DNA from: Lucinisca nassula
Lineage: Eukaryota > Mollusca > Bivalvia > Lucinida > Lucinidae
Length of the DNA: 64,000 nt
Reading direction: 5' to 3'
NCBI GenBank assembly: GCA_963580285.1
Contig: OY757017.1
Location: 13,156,538 to 13,220,537 of the forward strand
The position numbers were made by a program, and so were the translations under genes. Positions 1 to 9,318 of the stretch are shown one piece after another (the stretch's first letter is position 1; the number at the start of each line of letters is the position of its first letter). The notes beneath the pieces are model-generated. The model was not told the origin of the DNA, did no database searches, and was given only the letters and a program-made list of their open reading frames with translations.

Positions 1-53
1 TGAAACGTTTGACAAGAGGCGTGAGATTCGATACAGCATGGAAAGCGAAATTT

Positions 54-195
54 CATTACGAAAACATGCCTATACAAACACATTGTAACCTTTTTCACCG
101 AAAAATGAATATTCTGAGATGAAAAATTGTCCAGTTTTACTATGTAAAAGTGGGGTTCAAGGGGGTCAAAATTATATTGGTGTGGTTTCGTGATG
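54..195. repeat. Hairpin MITE family A, copy without core
   Basis: Both ends match the family A termini (CATTACGAAAACA at the left, TTTCGTGATG at the right), with the usual GGGGTTCAAGGGGGTCAAAA stretch before the right end. The central palindrome found in other copies (GAACCGCCTC and its complement) is missing, so this is an internal deletion derivative. Confidence 0.7.
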
Positions 196-344
196 AGACC
201 CGAAAAGACTCGTTGCCACAGAAAATCTCCACAGCACTACCAATTATTGGCCATCTATCCAAGATGAACAACAAATGTCGGAGTCTAACTGTTAGTCTTC
301 TTTTGCTCCAGCATTTCAGTGGTTTCCAGTAGTTTCCTCGCCCT

Positions 345-2035
345 GTGGTTGTTTGATTGCACGACCCGCAGAAAAAGCAACCGACTGATGTCGGTTTTTT
401 CTAAGAGTGCCCTAAAATCACCGTGTCATTCTGTCATTCGGTCAATCCGTCAGTCTGTCAGTCTGTCATTCTGTCTGTCCGTCCGTAACCCGTTTGTGAA
501 AATTGGTGATAGTGACTTAACCGCTTGGAATATTTAAACAATTTTTGGCATACTGATAGATATCAATGAGATCTAACCAATGAATTTACGAAATATTACA
601 TTCCATTTAGTATAGCCTCGCCGAGGCGAAAAATGTGAAAATTTTCGAACATTTTTGAACTGCTTCTCCTCGGAAACCGTTGGGCCGATTGAAGTCATAT
701 TTCATATGTAGCCTCTATGGGATGGGGGAAACCAAAATTTGCTCATTGGGTCAAGGTCACATGACCAAAATGGCCGCCAAGCCATATATGGTTTGTCTGT
801 CTGTCCGTCCGTAACCCGTAAGTGCAAATTGGTAATAGTGACTTAACCGCTTGGAATATTTAAACAATTTTTAGCATACTGATAGATATCAATGAGATCT
901 AACCAATGAACTTGCGAAATATTACATTCCATTTAGTATAGCCTCGCCGAGGCGAAAAATGTGAAAATTTTCGAACTGCTTCTCCTCGGAAACCGTTGGG
1001 CCGATTGAAGTCAAATTTCATATGGAGCCTCTATGGGATAGGGAAACCAAAATTTGCTCATAGGGTCCAGGTCACAAGACCAAAATGGGCGCCAAGCCAT
1101 ATATGGTCAAAATCCTTCAAAAATAGTCTTCTCCAGAACCACTGGGCAGATTTCCACGAAACTTGATAAATAGCATCTGGGATGTAGGCCTATCAAAAAT
1201 TGCTAAAATGGTGACCCTGGGTTGACCTTGACCTTCTTTGGGTCCGTCCGTAACCCGTTTGTGAAAATTGGTGATAGTGACTTAACCGCTTGGAATATTT
1301 AAACAATTTTTGGCATACTGATAGATATCAATGAGATCTAACCAATGAACTTACGAAATATTACATTCCATTTAGTTTGCCTCGCCGAGGCGAAAAATGT
1401 GAAAATTTTCGAACATTTTTGAACTGCTTCTCCTCGGAAACCGTTGGGCCGATTGAAGTCAAATTTCATATGGAGCCTCTATGGGATGGGGGAAACCAAA
1501 ATTTGCTCATGGGGTCAAGGTCACATGACCAAAATGGCCGTCAAGCCATATATGGTTTGTCTGTCTGTCCGTCCGTAACCCGTTTGTGAAAATTGGTGAT
1601 AGTGACTTAACCGCTTGGAATATTTAAACAATTTTTGGCATACTGATAGATATCAATGAGATCTAACCAATGAACTTGCAAAATATTACATTCCATTTAG
1701 TATAGCTTCGCCGAGGCGAAAAATGTGAAAATTTTCGAACTGCTTCTCCTCGGAAACCGTTGGGCCGATTGAAATCAAATTTCATATGGAGCCTGTATGG
1801 GATGGGGGAAACCTAAAAATTGCTCATGGGGTCCAGGACACATGACCAAAATGGCCGCCAAGCCATATATGGTCTGTCTATCTGTCCGTCCGTAACCCGT
1901 TTGTGAAAATTGGTGATAGTGACTTAACCGCTTGGAATATTTAAACAATTTTTTGCATACTGATAAATATCAATGAGATCTTATCAATGAACTTGCAAAA
2001 TATTACATTCCATTTAGTACAGCCTCAAACTTTGA
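345..2035. repeat. Tandem array, ~325-bp unit, about five copies
   Basis: The marker GTCCGTAACCCG starts near 479, 805, 1246, 1570 and 1889, giving spacings of 326, 441, 324 and 319 bases. The 441-base unit holds an extra ~115 bases (about 1105-1240) with a GACCTTGACCTT-type stretch. Each unit contains the short palindrome CCTCGCCGAGGCG and the segment ACATGACCAAAATGGCCGCC. Open frames here are by-products of the repeat. No gene is seen. Confidence 0.85.
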
Positions 2036-2221
2036 CACATATGCTTTTGTGTTGGATTTTATCCTGCAAACGATTCAGAATACAGTACTAAAGTATAAGA
2101 TATATTTTTGCTCCTTACGATAAGGCGCATTTATTGGGGGAACCGTTTTATGTCCAGGTCACATGACCAAAATGGCCGCCATACCCATATATGCTAACAC
2201 TCATAAAGCTAAAAGCATCCG

Positions 2222-2655
2222 GCGGGTCGTGCACTTCAGCTGAAGCACTGGTTTTCGTAGATGTTGCACTGATGAGTGAGGAGGCCTTCATGCGGACTGA
2301 ACAAATTATTTGTCTAAATCGCGACGGAGATAAGGGCGAGGATTCTGGCCACGTAAAATCGATTTAAGCCCTCCATCCCCACCCCCATTTGAATTCGTTT
2401 CACTGACCGTTCCAAGGCGGTTCTTCTGTCGTGGTTTATTACTGTTATGGCTTGTCTTGAGTGTGTGTATCACTTGTATTATTTTGTTTTGGATAGCCAA
2501 TTGGCCATTTTGTGGAAAGTAACTGTCCTTTCGGCTTTCTGCTGGTGATGTTTCCATTAGGGTCTAGCTGTTTCATGTTTGTGTTTCTTTCCCTTGGTAT
2601 CTCTGATGGGAGCTGCCGGTTAATTGTATCGATTCCTGATCATTGCCTTCACTTC
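2222..2655 (+). repeat. Dispersed repeat N, partial copy
   Basis: Shares segments with copies near 6858, 24140, 36967 and 57428: GATGTTGCACTGATGAG, AAAATCGATTTAAGCCC, CACTGACCGTTCCAAGGCGG, GGCCATTTTGTGG and GATTCCTGATCATTGCC. No protein is supported. The function and class of N are unknown; it behaves as an old interspersed repeat that often hosts younger insertions. Confidence 0.75.
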
Positions 2656-2951
2656 TTTTTTGATTTTTTTTATGTAACAATTTAGTCCTTGTAAAACATT
2701 AAGAGAAAAGCCAGTTTCTAGCTTGCCTCATAATTGAGTTCTTGATTAATGATTGGACATGTGATACTTTAAACTGTTGTTTGAAGACAGAAGGAGATAA
2801 GGTAACATGTTAGCACGGTCTGTAATGCAAAAATTTCAGATAATTTTATCCTGTAATTATAACATTCCGTTTGACGAGAACTTCCTCCCTACTCAACCTT
2901 TTCCGTCGCTTGAGAATTTGTCGAAAGAAAGAAAAACTTTAATGTTCTGAT
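2656..2951. other. No recognisable feature
   Basis: AT-rich sequence between repeat N and a MITE. No gene, RNA or repeat shared with the rest of the window was seen. Confidence 0.5.
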
Positions 2952-3370
2952 CATTACGATAAGACATCCGAGCGACAAGATGCATTTTTTTCACATCTTC
3001 AAATGACTACTTCTCCGATGAATATTTGTGATATTTTTCGTATTTATACTCCCAACATTACAGACTTTCGGATGAGTCTTTAAACCGAGGTCCCGTCTCC
3101 GTATGACCTAAGCTGTTGGTGGGACGTAAATCTCAAACACTCACTCACTCCCAACATAGGTTGTGGGTGCTCGTTAGAACCGCCTCATTGAGACGGTTCT
3201 AACGAATACCCACAACCTAAGTAAATGAGGCGGTTCTAACGAGTATCCGGCCACAACCTGAGTCTGGGAGCAAGGACAAGAAAAATAATGTATACCCCTG
3301 CCAGCCACAGTTTTCTCTATATAAACAGGGGTTAAGAGGGGTGTTAAAATCACGGACTTGATATCGTGAT
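2952..3370. repeat. Hairpin MITE family B
   Basis: Runs from CATTACGATAAGACATCC to ATATCGTGAT. The palindromic core is at 3155-3255 and is partly duplicated: three GAACCGCCTC/GAGGCGGTTC arms rather than two. About 65 bases near 3085-3150 look like an insertion before the core. Confidence 0.75.
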
Positions 3371-3580
3371 AAAATTTACCTTTGAATGAGGGTGAATAGT
3401 CCTGAAGTTCGTACCACGTATGTCATTTTTATGCAACGGGCGACTGGTGAAAATTTCGCTGTTCCACTGGCCATCGTGTTGTCTTTAAAACGCTCTCCTT
3501 AGGAAAAGAGGCCCTTACCTTGTCCCCTACTTTGTATCTATAACTGACATACGGTACCTTGTCTCTGGGCTTTTCGGGAA

Positions 3581-3891
3581 TTTGTTTGTTAGATTTGAGG
3601 TTTAACGTCCCCGTCAACACTGTAAAGGTCATTATTGAGACGTTGCTTCCAATTTTGTGGGACTTTTACCCGACATTGAGATGAAATGACATCTCAAGCC
3701 CTGTCGCCCAATGAAACCAATACGGTTTATTAGCATGGACGGTCCGACTCGCACCGCGGTTCCTGGACAGACTTAGATCCGCTAAGCGGTTTACCAGTAC
3801 TAGTGTGCGGGCCGGATTCAGCTCTGCGTAGAGCATCATGCAGCCCATATATTTCTTCAAGCCCTTATGGGCGGGGGGGGGGGGCTTTTCG
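3581..3891 (-). mobile_element. SINE-like retroposon M with 14-bp target duplication
   Basis: Copy of the ~300-bp family M in reverse: the tail TTTGTTTGTTAGATTTGAGG is at the left and the head (CAGCCCATATATTTCTTCAA) at the right. It is flanked by direct repeats GGGCTTTTCGGGAA at 3567-3580 and 3892-3905, the mark of target-primed insertion. A run of about 12 G sits near the head. No coding capacity. Confidence 0.85.
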
Positions 3892-3989
3892 GGAAGAGCG
3901 TTATATTCTAACTTCCACTGATACACCTCATCTTACGTAAGACGGATTTTGCTTCATTCTGCGATGGTGTGTGTTTGTTTGATTTGGGG

Positions 3990-4300
3990 TATAACACTGT
4001 TTAGGTTATTTTGAGACGTTGCTTCCGCTTTTGTGGGACTTTTACCCGACATTGAGCTGAAATGACATCTCAAGCCCTGCCGCCTAATGTAACTAAAAGG
4101 GTTTATACAGAAAGTACCTGCATGGACTCTCCGATGCGCATCACTTTGCCTGGGCACCACTTTAGACCTTCTCAGCAGTTTACCAGTACTCATGTGCGGT
4201 AGGTTTCAGCTCGGCAGTTTACCAGTACTCATGTGCGGTAGGTTTCAGCTCTGCGTGGAAGCACCGTCCAGCCCAAACTATTTCTCCAAGTCCCGACGGT
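3990..4300 (-). mobile_element. SINE-like retroposon M, diverged copy
   Basis: Shares ACGTTGCTTCC, TTTTGTGGGACTTTTACCCG and CAGTTTACCAGTACT with other M copies but is more diverged. The segment CAGTTTACCAGTACTCATGTG is tandemly doubled near 4177-4250. No target duplication found. Confidence 0.7.
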
Positions 4301-4705
4301 CAGGCGTGTACTGCGATGGAGTGGCTAAAACTATCGGTCAAGGTTGCCATATGAACAGTTTCATTTTATTGGGCACTGGTGATTTGCTGCTTTTGCAAAT
4401 ACATTTGTGAAAGAAATTTAGAAGCTCATAAGTGAAAAATACTGAATTGGAAGATTTATCAAAATAAGTCAAGATTTTTTTTTTCAAATAGCCTACTTGT
4501 TGGCTTTAAGTAGCTATGCATTAACTAAGCTTTTGTTTGAGAAACACTTTATCAACCAGCCGGTCTTGAACATAGACCGAGATATGGGTACATATTTGTA
4601 AATGGAAATATGCAAAGTATCTTATTTGCATATTCGTGAATATTAGTTTTTCTGTATTTTGTTTGACAAAGAAAAAAATTAACATTTCTCAGCCTATAAC
4701 CAAAA
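4301..4705. other. No recognisable feature
   Basis: AT-rich spacer between an M copy and a mariner-type MITE. Nothing gene-like was seen on either strand. Confidence 0.4.
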
Positions 4706-4918
4706 TACAGTAAAATTCCTATATTAAGACCACCTTTGGGACTGTTCAAAAGTGGTCTTTAAGACCACTTTTGAACAGTCCCAAAGGTGGTCCCTTATTT
4801 GGAGACACCGGGTGAAGACAACATAAAGAAGGAAGAACAACGGAAATTTTCTCAATGAACTTTTAAAGGCAGGTTTAGTCTTAATTTTAAGTGGTTTTAA
4901 TAGTGGAATTTTACTGTA
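4706..4918. mobile_element. Mariner-type MITE with TA duplication
   Basis: Bounded by TA dinucleotides. The ends TACAGTAAAATTCC and GGAATTTTACTGTA are inverted repeats. Inside is a near-perfect hairpin of AAGACCACTTTTGAACAGTC and its complement at about 4720-4795. About 210 bases and non-coding. Confidence 0.85.
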
Positions 4919-5027
4919 TATCACAAAAATGTGCGCGATCTGTGAAGTTGTTTTATGTTGGAGTTCCGTTCCCTATGGTGTCTTGGATGGGGTGTCTTAA
5001 TTGGCTTCACTTCTATTTTCATGCGTA

Positions 5028-5503
5028 AAAAGTCTCCCTGCCCTACATCATAGTGTAGTTTATATTTTCTTGTCCTTTGGGATCATTGATTCCATTGCTA
5101 AATTTTGAAAATATATGAGGGTCACTGATGAGGCCTCATTGGCCGAAACTAGCTAGTCTGGCCAAGAAAACATGTACACTCCATGTTTTCCAGTTCTGTG
5201 GTGAACTTCTTGCTTCCAAAGGATAACCCTTTCTAGAACATTTTTAACGTCACTACAGCTGGTGTCTGGGAATGTGTGGCGGCCGTAAAAAGTCTCCCTG
5301 TCCTACATCATAGTGTAGTTTATATTTTCTTGTCCTTTGGGATCAATGATTCCATTGCTGAATTTTGAAAATATATGAGGGTCACTGATGAGGCCTCATT
5401 GGCCGAAACTAGCTAGCCTGGCCCAGAAAACATGTACACTCCATGTTTTCCAGTTCTGTGGTGTATTCCTTTCTTCCAAAGGATAACCCTTTCTAGAACA
5501 TAT
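5028..5503 (-). repeat. Repeat L, two tandem ~260-bp units
   Basis: AAAAAGTCTCCCTG recurs about 260 bases apart. Each unit contains GAGGCCTCATTGGCCGAAAC, CATGTACACTCCATGTTTTC and AAAGGATAACCCTTTCTAG. The same unit, inverted, forms the array at 36358-36928 and single copies near 19727 and 26455. Confidence 0.8.
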
Positions 5504-5759
5504 TCATAGTATATGTACAAAAAGATTTTAATATTTTTGTTCTGCTTAAAACGGTGCCTACCATAACGCCTTTCTGACATTTCTTCTTTGTATTATAAAG
5601 ATTTTTGACCAATATCATCACACCCAATGTAAACCAGATGAGAAAAAAAGAGAATTTATTTTTAATGTAAAACTTTAACATAAAATCATAAGTACTTAAG
5701 TACCGCGTGGCCACGTAAAATCGATTCAAGTCCAAAGACTCGGAAAAAAAAAGATGACC

Positions 5760-6035
5760 CATCACGATAACATGTCCGTGTAATGAAGCCCTCTCTAAAC
5801 CCCTCTTTATACAGAGGAAAGTGGGGTTTACGGGGGTATACATTATCGGCCTTATTTTTGCTCAAACCATAGACTGTGGGTACTCGTTAGAACAGCCTCA
5901 TTTAGGCAGTTCTAACGAGCACCAACAATCTATGTTGAAAGCAGAAATAAGAAAGATGTTACAGTTTTATCCTATTATTTGTTATTTCTGACACCATGAA
6001 ACACGTCATTATTTCACATGGACACGCCCAACAGT
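5760..6035. repeat. Hairpin MITE family B
   Basis: Starts CATCACGATAACATGTCCGTG. Core GTACTCGTTAGAACAGCCTC and its partner lie near 5876-5935. The right end is diverged (TTATTTCACATGGACACG). Confidence 0.7.
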
Positions 6036-6044
6036 CACAAATCG

Positions 6045-6150
6045 CAAGGGCAACGTCAAATTAACGTCGGTGCAACGTCACATCGTTGCACCGACGTTGA
6101 TGTGACGTTACATAAATCTTATAACGTTGTAACGACGTTGATGTGACGTT
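6045..6150. repeat. Short AACGTC-rich hairpin MITE
   Basis: Repeated complementary GGTGCAACGTCAC and GTGACGTT motifs form an imperfect palindrome of about 100 bases. It looks like the small AACGTTG-type MITEs common in invertebrates. Confidence 0.6.
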
Positions 6151-6450
6151 CGAAAATTGAACTGCATCTTTTGTTTTTTAAAAACCTAATTTTTGAGCAT
6201 CGATAAAAAACACTTTTTCATGGGTCTTTGTCATTTCCGTGTTGTTTTTACAGTTTGCAGTATTCATTCTGAAGCTTACTGTTAAAATATGGCATAAATG
6301 TCTACTCATTACGTTTTTAGGCGTAAATAATAAAATTAACATTTTTTTCGAATTTTTCATGCATGGCTGCACATCCACTGAAAGCATTGGTAGACCTAAA
6401 ACCTCAATTCTGGAAACTGAAACCAGTGCTCAAACTTGTTTACAGTTGTT

Positions 6451-6632
6451 AGGCAAAGCGGTGCGAGTCGGATCGTCCATGCTTATAAACCCTATTGGTT
6501 TAATTGGGTGACAGGGCTTGAGATGTCATTACATCTCAATGTCGGGTAAAAGTCCCACAGAATTGGAAGCAGCGTCTCCAAAATGACCGATATTGTTGGC
6601 GGGGACGTTAAACCTCAAATCAAACAAACACA
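6451..6632 (+). mobile_element. SINE-like retroposon M, 5'-truncated
   Basis: Contains the 3' half of M in direct orientation (GACAGGGCTTGAGATGTCAT, then GGGGACGTTAAACCTCAAA and a CAAACAAACA tail). The head is missing, as expected from incomplete reverse transcription. Confidence 0.75.
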
Positions 6633-6857
6633 ATCTTCCTTCCCCACTAACAGTCTTAATAGCCTCGTAGATTCGTAGTCTTTTTTTAAATTCCCGCTTA
6701 ACCGTCCAACTATGATCTCTAGGTCAAGGTCACCAACTTAGAATTTTCATGTTGAAGCTTTGCAACAGAAAATGAAGACAACTATCAGGAGTCAATACAA
6801 TAACCTCATACCCAGTATTCACGACACCAAATCGGAAAGGCGCAGCAAAAACCACTT
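6633..6857. other. No recognisable feature
   Basis: Spacer containing a GGTCAAGGTCACC motif. No gene or repeat boundary identified. Confidence 0.4.
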
Positions 6858-7090
6858 GGTCGGGCCCCTCTGAGTCTAACTGTTGGTTTTCTTTTGCTCT
6901 AGCAATTCTATTGTTGTGTGCTATCGAGTCCTCAACCTTGTTTCATGTCTGTAGTTTTTTTTATTTGTATGTTCTCGGAGATGTTACACTGATGAGTTAG
7001 GAAGCCTTCATGCGGACTAAACAAAATTAGTGTATACCGCGACAGAAGTAAGGGCAAGGATTATGGCCATGTAAAATCGATTTAAGCCCC
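6858..7090 (+). repeat. Repeat N, left part (split by the 6.1-kb element)
   Basis: Carries the N segments GAGTCTAACTGTTGG, GAGATGTTACACTGATGAG and AAAATCGATTTAAGCCCC, then stops at the element boundary. The remainder of N resumes at 13186. The final AGCCCC (7085-7090) is repeated at 13186-13191 as the target duplication. Confidence 0.9.
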
Positions 7091-7694
7091 AGTAGTATAG
7101 GGGGGCGGTATGGGGACAAAATTATGGGGACAAAATTATGGGGACATTTTGCTGTTTTTGATGTCCCCATAATCCCCATAATTTTGTCCCCATACCGCCC
7201 CCGCTTGATGTAAGCTTGAGTAGGCTAGATTGGGACTTGGGTGGTCGGTAGTGTGTTAGCTGGATACCTTCAGAAATGGACTTAGTGTTTGTGTGGTTTG
7301 ATTTTGTCCCTATAAATTTTCAGTTTTTGAAATTTATAGGGACAAAATCTTTTGACTAAGCCTGAAAATGACTTCGTGTTTGTGTGGTTTGACTTTGTCC
7401 CTATAAATTTGATGTCCCGGAAATTTATAGGGACAAAGCCTTTGACTAAGTCTGAAAATAACTTAGTTTTTTGGTGTTCTTGCAAGTAGATCCATGTGAT
7501 TGTGTCAATTGCCTTTGTCCCTATAAATTTGATGTTTGGTGAAATTATAGGGACAGACGTGTGACTTTGTCCCTATAAATTTGATGTCCCGGAAATTTAT
7601 AGGGACAAAGCCTTTGACTAAGTCTGAAAATGACTTAGTTTTTTGTGATAAACTTTCAAGAGGTCCAGGGATACCACAAGATGACATTATGTTG
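7091..7694 (+). repeat. Left 604-bp terminal inverted repeat
   Basis: Reads as the exact reverse complement of 12582-13185. The outer part (about 7101-7201) folds back on itself: GGGGGCGGTATGGGGAC near 7101 is complemented by GTCCCCATACCGCCCCC near 7200. The inner part (about 7300-7615) repeats TTTGTCCCTATAAATTT and its complement about eight times in facing pairs. Short frames inside are not believable genes. Confidence 0.95.
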
Positions 7695-7945
7695 TTCTTG
7701 TATCTCAAGACTTCATAGTGTCATGCTTATATATTGAGGCTATCTAGTAGCAAGTTTCTATGAGAAATAAAAAATCTTGTATCTCAAGACTTTATATTTC
7801 TTCATCAATAGAAACTTGACTGTCAAGCGTCAAGTGGTTTGGCAAATATATTGAGGCTTGATAGTAGCAAACTTCTGGATATAGATCTTGTATCTCAAGA
7901 TCTATTTTCCATTCATTAGTTTGACTATGAAGCGTCAATGGATGT
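7695..7945. repeat. Short direct repeats beside the left TIR
   Basis: CTTGTATCTCAAGA occurs three times (near 7698, 7773 and 7887), accompanied by AAACTT-type and TGAAGCGTCAA segments, giving a degenerate repeat of roughly 75-115 bases. It lies just inside the TIR, downstream of the gene cluster. Its role is unknown. Confidence 0.6.
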
Positions 7946-8034
7946 TATTTCTAGCCATCTCAAGTTTACATACTACTACCTCTTCGAAATGAAGAGGGGT
8001 GAAAAGACAAGAAAGATTGGTGAACAGTTTTAAC

Positions 8035-8040
8035 TTTATT
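8035..8040 (-). terminator. Polyadenylation signal for the zinc-finger gene
   Basis: AATAAA on the minus strand about 75 bases past the stop codon at 8117. It is the only such hexamer in a sensible position. Confidence 0.5.
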
Positions 8041-8116
8041 TGCCCCGCTAACTAACTTAATTACGATGAACAGAGGATTAGGACCGTCCCTCTGTCCTCG
8101 TTTACAATTTGAAACC

Positions 8117-8827
8117 TTAACGTTGTTGTGAAATTGGTTTTAATAATGTCTTTTGATTTGTCTGTGGCACAGTCTCTTCTTCCTCGTCATAGGTAGGTGA
8201 ATCATATTCATCCAGTGTCTTCTCAAAGAGAAATCTGCGTTTCTTGATGGCACAGTCCATGGATTCGTCTGCATCGTAATCTTTCTCCTCCCTCAGTCGT
8301 TTTGCTGTGCTTATGATTTTCTTATGCACTGGATCTTTCTTCAGTGCTTCTGAATATCCAACCAATGTTCTGTAGAAGTTTACAAGCCCCTGTGTATATC
8401 TTGGTTTGAGTTCCTCATATGCCAAATTTTCAGCAGCTTCTGTGTCGATATCAGTATGTTCTGCCAAAGCTTCTTCCACGGTCTCATTGAATGTATCTTG
8501 TAAGGTTTCCTGGGTTTTCATAACCATTCGATCCCACGGTCTGTACTTAGATTTCATTTTTTTCTTTTTGGGTATCTCAACTTCGTCATCACTATCATCT
8601 TCTTCGGTGTATTCTTCAGAATCATTGGTATAGTCATATTTTCCAAATATATCTTCTCCTTTTCCCAAATTATAGCGTGGGCTTGAAGACGCTACACTTT
8701 CTTCGTCATCTGACATATCTGTTTTATCCTCTTTACAAACACCACTGGATCTATGTCTTCTCAAACTGTCAGATCTTGCAAACTCTCGAAAACACTTATG
8801 GCATTGATATCTCCCCATGGATGTCAA
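8117..8827 (-). CDS. Single zinc-finger (CCHC type) protein of the TIR element, 236 aa
   Basis: Last of three minus-strand genes in the 6.1-kb element. Residues 8-30 form one finger, Cys-X2-Cys-X12-His-X5-Cys, where a Cys replaces the last His of a C2H2 finger. Residues 34-90 are acidic and serine-rich, followed by a basic patch (PKKKKMKSK) that could be a nuclear signal. A helical, charged region with LKKDPVHKK follows, and the C-terminus is acidic. No enzyme motif is seen. A DNA- or packaging-related role is inference only. Position 8827 is used as the start; the second Met (residue 4, at 8818) is also possible because the TATA box is only ~34 bases upstream and would leave a very short leader. 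From memory, similar single-finger proteins occur beside relatives of the 285-aa protein in other invertebrate genomes; this needs a search. Confidence 0.85.
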   Translation of the reverse strand: MTSMGRYQCHKCFREFARSDSLRRHRSSGVCKEDKTDMSDDEESVASSSPRYNLGKGEDIFGKYDYTNDSEEYTEEDDSDDEVEIPKKKKMKSKYRPWDRMVMKTQETLQDTFNETVEEALAEHTDIDTEAAENLAYEELKPRYTQGLVNFYRTLVGYSEALKKDPVHKKIISTAKRLREEKDYDADESMDCAIKKRRFLFEKTLDEYDSPTYDEEEETVPQTNQKTLLKPISQQR

Positions 8828-8841
8828 ATAATGAACTGATT

Positions 8842-8847
8842 TTTATT
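8842..8847 (-). terminator. Polyadenylation signal for the basic-protein gene
   Basis: AATAAA on the minus strand, 40 bases beyond the stop codon at 8887. It lies between the next gene's TATA box and its start codon, so the end of one transcription unit overlaps the start of the next. Confidence 0.6.
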
Positions 8848-8860
8848 CAGTCTTGTCATT

Positions 8861-8869
8861 CCTTTTATA
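8861..8869 (-). promoter_or_regulatory. TATA box of the zinc-finger gene
   Basis: TATAAAAGG on the minus strand, ~34 bases before the ATG at 8827. A strong match to the eukaryotic TATA consensus. Confidence 0.65.
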
Positions 8870-8886
8870 CTCTTCCACAAAACTTT

Positions 8887-9276
8887 CTAACTTTCTGCAC
8901 AATTTTCTGCAACTGTCTGTGACTGTTTGTCTTCACTTTTTCTTTTACGCTTGATATTCTTTAGTGGTAAAGACGTAGGTCTCCTGGGAGTATCAGGCCA
9001 GTGTTGTTTCATTTTTCTTCTTGGTTCAGCCAGACGACGTCTTTTCGGATGTCTTGTTTTCGCAAGTTGTTGGATTTCTGCGTTACATATTTTGCAGAAT
9101 CTGGAGGGCCGTCCTTCCCTGAGCTTATTGCTGAGAACTGTGTTCAGTCTTTTCATCAAGTACCGCATCTGTCCATAACTTGTTTCGTATTTACTAGGGT
9201 TTTGTGTCACTGGTAACTTTTTGCATTTGACCATCTTTTTGCAGGATGTTTTTGTCTGTTTCTCTGAACTAACCAT
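8887..9276 (-). CDS. Small, highly basic protein of the TIR element, 129 aa
   Basis: Middle gene of the cluster, 42 bases after the 285-aa gene and 59 bases before the zinc-finger gene. It is rich in Lys and Arg throughout, with clusters HPKRRRLAEPRRK and KNIKRKRKSE, and one Cys pair (CKIC). There is no signal peptide or membrane segment. The composition resembles nucleic-acid condensing or virion core proteins, but no family was recognised. The start ATG lies ~54 bases downstream of a TATA box. Nuclear localisation is likely from the basic clusters (inference). Confidence 0.75.
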   Translation of the reverse strand: MVSSEKQTKTSCKKMVKCKKLPVTQNPSKYETSYGQMRYLMKRLNTVLSNKLREGRPSRFCKICNAEIQQLAKTRHPKRRRLAEPRRKMKQHWPDTPRRPTSLPLKNIKRKRKSEDKQSQTVAENCAES

Positions 9277-9318
9277 CTTATTTCCTTTCAGGAGTCTGAT
9301 AAACTGACAAAGTTAGTA

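Noticed and set aside
7282..7708. Two ~67-codon frames in the TIR
   Set aside because: They reflect the iterated TTTGTCCCTATAAATTT motif and occur identically in both TIRs.
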